Below, in pieces: positions 6,610 through 12,080 of a DNA stretch of 13,921 nucleotides (positions within the stretch are counted from its first letter, which is position 1; every line of letters starts with the position of its first letter). This DNA comes from DASVXQ01 sp036392615 (GTDB taxonomy: Bacteria; Actinomycetota; CALGFH01). The notes under the pieces are model-generated. The model was given only the letters and a program-made list of their open reading frames with translations, was not told the DNA's origin and did no database searches. The position numbers and the translations under genes were made by a program. The stretch covers positions 1 to 13,921 of the forward strand of contig DASVXQ010000396.1 of the NCBI GenBank assembly GCA_036392615.1, read 5' to 3'.

Positions 6610-7038
6610 TCAAGACGACTCGCCGCGGGCCTCCTCGGCCGCCCGCAGCGCCTCGAGCACCTGGCTCCGCGGCGGCTGGAAGACGTCGATCTGCTGGCAG
6701 CCGCCGGCGCCCGCGGCCGCGCGGTGCCCCACCCAGGGCGGCACCACCGCCACGTCGCCGCGCCGCAGCACACGCGGCTCGTGCCCGTCGATCCAGAACT
6801 CCAGCTCGCCCTCGAGCACGATGACGATCTGCTCCTCGATGTGGACGTGTGCCGGGGCCTCCACGTTGGGCTCGTAGGACACGTGGTTGACGAGCACGTT
6901 GTCGCCCAGCACCGGCCGGAAGGTCAGCCCCTCCTTGAAGCGCAGCGGCTCGATCTCCTCGACGCGCACGAAGCGCCCCTCCCCGGCCGGCACGCCGCCG
7001 GGCTCGGTCAGGAAATACTCCTCTTCCGTCCCGCCCAT
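6610..7038 (-). CDS. Single-domain cupin protein
   Basis: A 142-residue cupin with motif 1 as APAHVHIEEQIVIVLEGELEF (metal ligands likely H64, H66, E69) and motif 2 as GDVAVVPPWVGHRAA (likely H105). The spacing fits a metal-binding beta-barrel, and both inter-motif length and total length are normal for small cupins. Such proteins may be dioxygenases, isomerases or ligand sensors; the sequence does not say which. The ATG at 7038 is preceded by GGAGG with a 4-nt gap. It is the upstream partner of the dehydrogenase gene, which hints at amino-acid or keto-acid metabolism, but that is inference from position only. Confidence 0.85.
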   Translation of the reverse strand: MGGTEEEYFLTEPGGVPAGEGRFVRVEEIEPLRFKEGLTFRPVLGDNVLVNHVSYEPNVEAPAHVHIEEQIVIVLEGELEFWIDGHEPRVLRRGDVAVVPPWVGHRAAAGAGGCQQIDVFQPPRSQVLEALRAAEEARGESS

Positions 7039-7067
7039 CTCGCCTCCATCTCGTCGACCGGCGGCTC

Positions 7068-7073
7068 ATCCTA
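7068..7073 (-). promoter_or_regulatory. Candidate -10 element of the cupin-dehydrogenase unit
   Basis: Minus strand TAGGAT, about 30 nt before the cupin ATG, is a good match to the TANNNT-type -10 of actinobacterial housekeeping promoters. No convincing -35 element is seen at 17-18 nt, so this is tentative. Confidence 0.25.
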
Positions 7074-7119
7074 GCGCCAGTCGGCGAACGGCTTTCGCGT
7101 CACGCTGTCAGGAGGATGT

Positions 7120-7139
7120 CAGCCTCGCGGGCGAGGCTG
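7120..7139. terminator. 9-bp perfect GC hairpin downstream of the methyltransferase gene
   Basis: CAGCCTCGC (7120-7128) and GCGAGGCTG (7131-7139) pair perfectly around two G residues (in practice a tetraloop after the closing pair opens). It lies 35 bp after the methyltransferase stop on the minus strand and before the cupin promoter. No U-tract follows. It is probably a terminator separating the two units. Confidence 0.45.
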
Positions 7140-7174
7140 GGGCGATCCGTGATCAGGCGAGAGCGGTAGGCGGG

Positions 7175-7945
7175 TCAGCCCCGCTTGCGGGCCTTCCAGA
7201 CCTCCTCGGTGGGCCACTGCCGCGCCCACTCCGGGGTGGCCAAGAGGTAGTACGGCGTGGTCGAGCCCGGCGGCGGCTGCACCTCGAGCAGGTCCTCGAC
7301 CTCCATGCCGCAGGCGCGCAGCAGCCGCAGCATGTCGCCGTGGGTGAGGTGGAACTCGACCGAGTCGTCGTCCGGCCACTCGAAGCGGCGCATGCCGAAG
7401 TACGGGCGCAGCAGCCGGTCGCCGGCCGGCACGCCGTCCTCGTCGGGTGTGAACAGCATCAGCAGGGCGCTGTTGACCAGGAAGACCAGCCGCCCGCCGG
7501 GCCGCAGCAGCCGGGCCGCCTCGGGGATCCAGCGGTAGGGGTCGCACCAGATGCTGGCGCCGTACTCGGAGATGGCCAGGTCGAAGCTTGAGTCCGCCAG
7601 CGGCACCTGCTCGGCACTGGCCTGCACCAGGGGGAACTCGATGCCGAACTGGCGCTGGAAGCGGCGTGCGTTGGCGAGCTGGGCGTCGGACAGGTCGATG
7701 CCGACCGGCCGCGCGCCGCGCCGCGCCAGCCAGGCCGAGACGTAGGCGGTGCCACAGCCGAGCTCGATGGTGTCGAGCCCGGCCACGTCCGGCGGGAGCA
7801 TGGGCAGCTGCGACTGCGGAACGCCCCACACGCCCCAGGTCGGTTCGTCCTGGGCCCAGTTGCGCAGGCCCGGCCGCTCGTAGTCGGTGGCCCAGCCGTT
7901 CCAGACGCTCCGGTTGCGCCGCACGTGATCCAGCGATTCGCCCAT
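7175..7945 (-). CDS. Class I SAM-dependent methyltransferase
   Basis: Transfers a methyl group from S-adenosylmethionine to an unknown small-molecule substrate. From the chosen start the product is 256 residues. Motif I is IELGCGTAYVSAWLARRG (60-77), the acidic residue after strand 2 is D84 in VGIDLSDAQL, post-II is FPLVQASAEQVPLADSSFDLA (104-124), and RLLRPGGRLVFLV is the usual motif III. The N-terminus MGESLDHVRRNRSVWNGWATDY and the C-terminal TPEWARQWPTEEVWKARK are typical of the actinobacterial Methyltransf_11 group. An in-frame ATG at 7975 would add 10 basic residues; 7945 is preferred because the protein then begins at the conserved N-terminus, though no strong Shine-Dalgarno marks either. 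It diverges from the GAF-ANTAR gene. Confidence 0.85.
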   Translation of the reverse strand: MGESLDHVRRNRSVWNGWATDYERPGLRNWAQDEPTWGVWGVPQSQLPMLPPDVAGLDTIELGCGTAYVSAWLARRGARPVGIDLSDAQLANARRFQRQFGIEFPLVQASAEQVPLADSSFDLAISEYGASIWCDPYRWIPEAARLLRPGGRLVFLVNSALLMLFTPDEDGVPAGDRLLRPYFGMRRFEWPDDDSVEFHLTHGDMLRLLRACGMEVEDLLEVQPPPGSTTPYYLLATPEWARQWPTEEVWKARKRG

Positions 7946-8061
7946 GCGTGCAGCATGCCGTCTCGCGGCGGCCATGGCGAACGGATTTCCCGGCGACTTT
8001 CACTGCCCGGCTGCGATCGGTGACACTTGAGGTTCTTGATGCCGACCTGGATGGTGGTCGC

Positions 8062-8790
8062 ATGCCGATGTCCGTCGATGAGATCCACCGCGTGCTGCGA
8101 ACCGTCGATGACCTGCGCTACTCGGCCGGCGATCTCGACGCGGCGCTGCGCCGCATCGTCGAGGCGACCCACAAGGTGTTCGCGGTCGACGGGGCCGGGC
8201 TCATGCTGCTGGACCCGGAACAGCTGCTGCGCAACGTGGCCGTCTCGGACCGGCGCGTCGACGACCTGGAGGCGCTCCAGATCGAGCACGGTGAGGGGCC
8301 GTGCGTCGACGCCTTCGAGGACAAGGTCATGACCGACTCCGACGACCTGACCAGGGAGAAGCGCTGGCCGCTGTTCAGCCCGGCGGCGGTCGGGCGCGGC
8401 CTGCGCGCGGTGCTGGGCAGCCCGATCCCCTACAACCAGTACGCCGTCGGCGTGGTGGTGGTCTTCTCGAGCGAGGTGCGGCCGTGGTCGCTCGAGGGGA
8501 AGCTCGCGCTGATCGCCTTCACCGACCTGGCCGCGCTGACCATCGCCAACACCATGCAGAGCCAGCGGCGGGGTGAGCTGGCCGAGCAGCTCCAGCACGC
8601 GCTCGACGCCAGGGTGGTGATCGAGCAGGCCAAGGGCGTGCTGGTGGCGCGCGACGGCCTCAGTGAGCGGGAGGCGTTCGAGCGCCTGCGCCGACAGGCC
8701 CGCGACCAGCGCCGCCGGGTCGCGGACGTGGCCGCCGAGGTGGTGCGCGCGGCGGCGGGTCGTGCGCCCACCGGGGGAGCAGCTTGCTAG
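8062..8790 (+). CDS. GAF and ANTAR domain protein (RNA-binding transcription antiterminator)
   Basis: A 242-residue sensor-effector. An N-terminal GAF domain (about 20-165) contains ALRRIVEATHKVFAVDGAGL, the LEALQIEHGEGPCVDAF block common to actinobacterial GAF-ANTAR proteins, and VGVVVVFSSEVRPW. A C-terminal ANTAR domain (about 173-230) contains the conserved ARVVIEQAKGVLVAR and the alanine/aromatic helices SEREAFERLRRQARD. ANTAR domains bind paired hexanucleotide hairpins in leader RNAs and prevent termination; the GAF input here is unknown. The ATG at 8062 is chosen, with a weak GGTGG just upstream; an ATG at 8068 or a GTG at 8020 are alternatives. It is divergent from the methyltransferase gene with a gap of about 116 bp. 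Confidence 0.88.
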   Translation: MPMSVDEIHRVLRTVDDLRYSAGDLDAALRRIVEATHKVFAVDGAGLMLLDPEQLLRNVAVSDRRVDDLEALQIEHGEGPCVDAFEDKVMTDSDDLTREKRWPLFSPAAVGRGLRAVLGSPIPYNQYAVGVVVVFSSEVRPWSLEGKLALIAFTDLAALTIANTMQSQRRGELAEQLQHALDARVVIEQAKGVLVARDGLSEREAFERLRRQARDQRRRVADVAAEVVRAAAGRAPTGGAAC

Positions 8791-8965
8791 GGGATGGCCC
8801 CCGGCGGGGTCATGGCCAAGAGCCTTCCCCTCTGTAGCTGCGCTCATCGGCCCAACGCCGCGTTCCCACCAAGCCGAATCCACAAACCCGACAGATGCCA
8901 CGGATGCCGACGACCCCGCCGGGTGGCCAGGGTTGAACGGCAGGCGTTTGGGTGCGCCGCGGGGG

Positions 8966-9145
8966 CTAGCGTGCCGGCTCGACGCGGTCGGCGAGCCAGC
9001 ACAGCGTCAGGGCCGCGCCCCGCCGGATCCGGTGGCGAGGCGGCGCGGCCTCGGCGAAGGGGATCACGGGGGCGTTGGGCAGGGCCGAGAGGCCCAGCGC
9101 ACGGGTGGCTTGCTGGGCGGTGACGTAGCCGGCGTAGTCGAGCAC
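8966..9145 (-). CDS. 59-residue small protein of unknown function
   Basis: GTG at 9145 to TAG at 8966-8968. The start is decided by AGGGAGG (9151-9157) with a 5-nt gap, one of the best ribosome binding sites in the window. The product begins VLDYAGYVTAQQATRALGLS, continues through a proline-rich middle (ALPNAPVIPFAEAAPP) and ends with a basic helix (RHRIRRGAALTLCWLADRVE). There is no signal peptide and no clear membrane span, and no family is recognised. It is transcribed away from the CGNR regulator gene, and the dyad in the gap between their starts may control both. A longer frame exists upstream but crosses the CGNR start and has no matching start signal. Confidence 0.5.
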   Translation of the reverse strand: MLDYAGYVTAQQATRALGLSALPNAPVIPFAEAAPPRHRIRRGAALTLCWLADRVEPAR

Positions 9146-9150
9146 GAGAG

Positions 9151-9157
9151 CCTCCCT
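9151..9157 (-). promoter_or_regulatory. Shine-Dalgarno AGGGAGG of the 59-residue small gene
   Basis: AGGGAGG on the minus strand ends 5 nt before the GTG at 9145. This near-consensus site is the main reason to believe the small gene is translated. Confidence 0.55.
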
Positions 9158-9167
9158 GGAGAGTGTC

Positions 9168-9197
9168 GCTTCCAGCCAACCGTTGTATGCTGGAAGC
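9168..9197. promoter_or_regulatory. 9-bp dyad, candidate shared operator of a divergent gene pair
   Basis: GCTTCCAGC (9168-9176) and GCTGGAAGC (9189-9197) are perfect inverted repeats 12 nt apart, with a second small dyad CAAC-C-GTTG (9177-9185) inside. It lies 22 bp before the small gene's start and 51 bp before the CGNR start, where promoters of both genes must lie. The overlapping TATGCT (9186-9191) could be a -10 element. An operator is more likely than a terminator because no transcript ends here. Confidence 0.45.
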
Positions 9198-9217
9198 CTA
9201 CCACGGATGATCCCGAC

Positions 9218-9230
9218 TAAACAAGGTTTA
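9218..9230. promoter_or_regulatory. Small dyad TAAAC-AAG-GTTTA upstream of the CGNR gene
   Basis: A 5-bp perfect inverted repeat with a 3-nt centre, standing out as AT-rich in a GC-rich context, 18 nt before the CGNR ATG. It could be a second operator half or simply the AT-rich promoter and leader zone. Confidence 0.25.
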
Positions 9231-9248
9231 TTGGAAACAGGAGGAGCG

Positions 9249-9896
9249 ATGCCCGACGGGACGCTGGCCGAGCCGACGGCGCTGCGCAAGCTGTACGGCG
9301 GCCGGCTCTGCCTCGACTTCGCCAACACCGTCGAGCCGCGTGAGGCGGAGCCCCGCCGCGACACCCTGGCCGGCTACGACGTCCTGGTGGCCTGGGCCCG
9401 CCACGCCGGCGCGATCGACGACGCCACGGCGGCACGCCTGCGCGAGTCGGCGGCCGGCGACCCGGCCGCGGCGCGGGCCAGCCTGGCCGAGGCGGTCGAG
9501 CTGCGCGAGGCCAGCTACCGCGTGTTCGCCGCGATCGCCCACCACGCCGTCCCCGACGCCGCCGACCTTCGGGTCCTCCAGCGCGCCGACGCCGAGGCGG
9601 TGCGCCACGCCAGCCTGGTCCCCGGATCCGGCCGCTACGCCCTGGCCTGGGACGACGCGGCCGGCGAACTGGACAGGGCGTGGTGGCCGGTCGCCCGGTC
9701 AGCGGTCGAGCTGCTCACCGCCGGCCCGCTGGAGCGGGTCAAGCAGTGCGCCGGTCGCTCGGGCTGCGGCTTCCTGTTCTTCGACACCAGCAAGAACCGC
9801 GTGCGCCGCTGGTGCAGCATGGAGGAGTGCGGCTGGCAGGAGAAGGCCAGCCTCCAGACCGCGCGCCGCCGCGCCGCCCGCCGGCGCCACGCTTAG
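9249..9896 (+). CDS. ABATE / zf-CGNR domain protein, putative stress-related transcription regulator, 3' end overlapped by IS
   Basis: 215 residues. The N-terminal ABATE domain has GGRLCLDFANTVEPRE (17-32), and the C-terminal zinc finger has C167-x5-C173-GFLFFDTSKNRVRRW-C189-x4-C194, which matches zf-CGNR in every ligand. The name-giving Cys-Gly-Asn-Arg is here Cys-Gly-Trp-Gln (194-197), an unusual change. Family members are thought to be DNA-binding regulators induced by stress. The ATG at 9249 has AGGAGGAG immediately upstream with good spacing. The stop codon TAG (9894-9896) lies inside the terminal inverted repeat of the adjoining IS701 element, so the natural C-terminus may have been altered by a few residues. 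The basic tail (ARRRAARRRHA) is still present, so function may persist. Confidence 0.82.
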   Translation: MPDGTLAEPTALRKLYGGRLCLDFANTVEPREAEPRRDTLAGYDVLVAWARHAGAIDDATAARLRESAAGDPAAARASLAEAVELREASYRVFAAIAHHAVPDAADLRVLQRADAEAVRHASLVPGSGRYALAWDDAAGELDRAWWPVARSAVELLTAGPLERVKQCAGRSGCGFLFFDTSKNRVRRWCSMEECGWQEKASLQTARRRAARRRHA

Positions 9897-9912
9897 CCCT
9901 ACAGCCGCAGTT
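9892..9912 (+). repeat. Left terminal inverted repeat of the IS701 element
   Basis: Begins CTTAGCCCTACAGCCGCAG and matches the reverse complement of 11302-11322 over all 21 bp. It contains the stop codons of both the CGNR gene (9894-9896, plus) and the transposase tail frame (9899-9901, minus). Confidence 0.9.
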
Positions 9913-10099
9913 TGGTTTGTTGTCGCTGGTAGTGAGCGCGGCGAGCGCGGGCTTGGTGCCGTCGACGCCAGGTCGACCAGGCCAGCAGCTGCGCTGGGTC
10001 AGAAGGTGGCGGCCAGATCATGCGGGCCAGCAGCCGGCGCACCTCGGGCACGGTCAGCGTCACCAGCACGCCCACGGCGGTCACCACGACCGCCCCCTT
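9899..10099 (-). pseudogene. C-terminal segment of the IS701 transposase in the -1 frame
   Basis: Continuing from the A/G run at 10100-10093 in the -1 frame gives 66 residues: KGAVVVTAVGVLVTLTVPEV, then RRLLARMIW and a basic tail with LAWSTWRRRHQARARRAHYQ. This is the usual C-terminus of actinobacterial IS701 transposases, so it belongs to the upstream gene and not to a separate gene, although a GTG at 10087 could start it. Joined by a -1 shift after Q386, the full product would be about 452 residues, a normal length for the family. Read as it stands, the main frame ends early at 10081. Programmed frameshifting, decay and a sequencing error in the homopolymer are all possible. Confidence 0.65.
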
Positions 10100-11256
10100 T
10101 GCCCATCACCATTGACCATGGCCTGGGTGCGGACCACGGCCAGGAAGGCGTGGGCCAGCAACGCCAAGGTGATGTGCCGATACCAGGCGGTCCAGCGGCG
10201 GACCTGGTAGTGGTCCAGGCCGACCTCGCCTTTGGCCTGCTGAAAGGCCTCCTCGATCGCCCAGCGAACCCCGGCGACCCAGACCAGCTCGACCAGCGGC
10301 GTCGACGCCGGCCCAAAGCAGGCATAGAAGGCCAGGTCCTCGGGATCCTCGATCGAGCGGCGAGCCAGCAGCCAGAACCCCACGTTGGCCGGCCAGCCGT
10401 AGCGGTACAGCGCCACCCGGGTCCAGTGATAGACGCGCTTGCCCTTGGGACCTTGTCCGGCACTGATGCGGAGCCACTGCTCGGCCGGGACTTCGCTGAG
10501 CAACCGCTCGGCGGGAACCTGGCCAGGGCCGCGGTCGGTCCAGGTCCAGAGTGGCTCGGTACGCTTGACGGCCAGGACGTAGGCGACGGCTCGTTCCTCC
10601 AGCCAGATTCGCAGCCGTCGGTCGCCGCCGTAGATGGTGTCGCCGGTGACCCACCCGGCCGGCACCCCAGCCGTCACCGCACGCTCGAGCATGGCCTGGG
10701 CGAGCTGGGGCTTGGTATGGAAGGCAATCTGGTCGGGCACCCCGGCCTCGGCGCAGCGGGCCAGGTCGTCGGTCCAGCAGCGGGGCAGGTACAGCTCCCG
10801 GTCGACCAGCGCGTGCCCGGCCGGACTGGCGTAGGCCAGGAACACCCCCACCTGGCAGTTCTCGATCCGCCCGGCCGTGCCGGTGTACTGGCGAGCGACC
10901 CCGACCGACTTGGTGCCCTTCTTGCAGAACCCAGTCTCATCGACCACCAGCACCGCTCGGGGGTCGCCGAGGTGCTCGACCACATAGCTGCCCAGCTCGT
11001 CGCGGACCGCATCAGCGTCCCAGCCGGCCTGGTTCAGCAGCCGCTGCATCCCATCGGGCGTGAGCTCACCAGCGTGCTCAGCCAGGTGCCAGCTGTTCTT
11101 GCGGTCGACCTGGCTGAGCAGCCCTTGCAGGTAGGCCAGGGCCCGGCGACGCGGCTCAGGCCGAGCAAACCGACCAGCGACCCGCGCATGTAGCGTGCCC
11201 AGCTCGGTACTCCATACCTTGACCTGGACCGCATCGGCGTCTGGCGCCTGTCCCAC
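10081..11256 (-). CDS. IS701-family DDE transposase, frame interrupted near the C-terminus
   Basis: 391 residues in the main frame. The catalytic triad is visible: D106 in VLVVDETGFCKKG, D206 in WVTGDTIYG, and E335 or E336 in RWAIEEAFQQAKGEVGLDHY, with the surrounding YTGTAGRIENCQVGVFL block typical of IS701 transposases. The GTG at 11256 follows AGGAGG (11261-11266) with a 4-nt gap. The last residues (RGRSW) are not family-like; the expected C-terminus continues in the -1 frame (see 9899-10099), so the gene carries a frameshift at CAA-AGG-GGG (10101-10093). The DDE core is intact, so activity with a truncated C-terminus or through ribosomal frameshifting is possible. Confidence 0.88.
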   Translation of the reverse strand: MGQAPDADAVQVKVWSTELGTLHARVAGRFARPEPRRRALAYLQGLLSQVDRKNSWHLAEHAGELTPDGMQRLLNQAGWDADAVRDELGSYVVEHLGDPRAVLVVDETGFCKKGTKSVGVARQYTGTAGRIENCQVGVFLAYASPAGHALVDRELYLPRCWTDDLARCAEAGVPDQIAFHTKPQLAQAMLERAVTAGVPAGWVTGDTIYGGDRRLRIWLEERAVAYVLAVKRTEPLWTWTDRGPGQVPAERLLSEVPAEQWLRISAGQGPKGKRVYHWTRVALYRYGWPANVGFWLLARRSIEDPEDLAFYACFGPASTPLVELVWVAGVRWAIEEAFQQAKGEVGLDHYQVRRWTAWYRHITLALLAHAFLAVVRTQAMVNGDGQRGRSW

Positions 11257-11301
11257 CCGGCCTCCTGAAGTCGGCGAAAGGCCGGCACACTAATCCAGAG
11301 G

Positions 11302-11322
11302 AACTGCGGCTGTAGGGCTAAG
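11302..11322 (-). repeat. Right terminal inverted repeat of the IS701 element
   Basis: Reads AACTGCGGCTGTAGGGCTA plus AG on the plus strand and is the exact reverse complement of 9892-9912. It lies about 45 bp upstream of the transposase start, leaving room for its promoter. Confidence 0.9.
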
Positions 11323-12033
11323 GGCCCGTGTCCTATGCCGGGTGATGGTTGACAGTCGTGTGCCACCTGATGCTTGTCACCCGGCGCCCCATGCAGCGGG
11401 TCCTCGCGGAACGGTACGAGCGCGCGGTCAGCGGCATGACCGGACGTTCATCCCGAGGTCGGCGCTGCATAGACATGCAGTCGAGCCGATGGTGCATTGG
11501 GCTATGACCGGGCCGCCAACGACGCGAGGCCTGCTGGATAACCGCGCGCCGACCCGCCATTATGCACGGAAACGCCCTCTTCGCTCTGGCTCGTTGGAGG
11601 CGCGCCTAACAGGATCTTCTGTTGCTCGCTATTCCTGGCGAATTCGCGGCGAAGTTTAGCGGCCTGGAACTGTATCGCCTGGTCACGAGCATTGTGAGAC
11701 TGATCTGCGGCAGATCTTTGCGGCTATCGGCAGGAGACTCGATGCTATGACAGGGCCGGGCACGGTGCTGTGGTCATTGGTCTGCAGCAGCGCCAGGTGT
11801 AGGTCGCGCTGGTCGGCCGCGTGGACGTGGTGGCACATGTGCGTGAGGCAGTCCGGTGCGGCGACGCGTCCCGTGCGGGACGGCCTCGATCCGGCCGCGG
11901 TCATACCTGGCGTCTGTCCGCGGCGCGGCCATGCTGACCGCGACCGGTCAGGATGGGCGTCCAGCCGGAAGCACTGGCCCTATAAGGCGTGGAGTGTAAT
12001 ACTTTCCTTTCGCCATTTCCCGCCGTCCCCTTT
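11323..12033. other. Gene-free, comparatively AT-richer segment
   Basis: About 710 bp between the IS and the hairpin before the transporter gene. Short open frames exist on both strands (for example 11342-11659 plus, 11683-11904 minus, 11747-12130 plus), but none has a good ribosome binding site, recognisable domain or codon pattern like the neighbours. The base composition is visibly less GC-rich (ATTATGCACGG, TATAAGG, GTAATACTTTCC). It may be a decayed remnant of transferred DNA or a regulatory region. No function is assigned. Confidence 0.5.
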
Positions 12034-12060
12034 CAGGGGAGATCTTATTGATCTCCCCTG
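12034..12060. terminator. 11-bp perfect hairpin downstream of the transporter gene
   Basis: CAGGGGAGATC (12034-12044), loop TTATT, GATCTCCCCTG (12050-12060). It lies 21 bp after the transporter stop on the minus strand, the correct place for an intrinsic terminator, but the bases that follow on that strand are AAAGGGG and not a U-tract. An alternative overlapping stem uses CCCC at 12027-12030 with GGGG at 12036-12039. Confidence 0.55.
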
Positions 12061-12080
12061 TCCGGGAACTCGGGGGCACC

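Larger units (their letters stand above)
9892..11322. mobile_element. Complete IS701-family insertion sequence
   Basis: A 1431-bp segment bounded by perfect 21-bp terminal inverted repeats and holding one transposase gene on the minus strand, as expected for the family. The left end abuts and overlaps the last codons of the CGNR gene. IS701 elements duplicate a 4-bp YTAR target. Directly inside the outer base of each repeat stand TTAG (left) and CTAA (right): both fit YTAR but are reverse complements, not copies. Outside the repeats the flanks (CACG and GGCC) do not match. Either the repeats include these bases and the duplication is lost, or the ends derive from different insertions. Confidence 0.85.

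Noticed and set aside
5407..7074. Plus-strand open frame opposite the dehydrogenase and cupin genes
   Set aside because: Repetitive Arg/Gly/His/Val-rich shadow translation; the minus strand encodes two intact recognised proteins.
8791..8965. GGCCCC/GGGGTC pairing just after the GAF-ANTAR gene as a terminator
   Set aside because: Short and imperfect stem that would arise easily in such GC-rich DNA.
9340..11193. Long plus-strand open frame running through the CGNR gene and antisense to the transposase
   Set aside because: It crosses the IS boundary, has no start signal, and overlaps two well-supported genes in other frames.
11342..11659. Plus-strand frame of 105 codons in the gene-free segment
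   Set aside because: No ribosome binding site, no family resemblance, and the composition looks non-coding. A nearby frame around 11370-11500 has a few protein-like stretches but is interrupted early.
11683..11904. Minus-strand frame of 73 codons in the gene-free segment
   Set aside because: Some natural-looking stretches (LTHMCHHVHAADQRDLHLAL), but no start signal and no recognised family; it could be a remnant at most.
11997..12002. TAATAC as a plus-strand -10 element
   Set aside because: No -35 element and no gene downstream on the plus strand.
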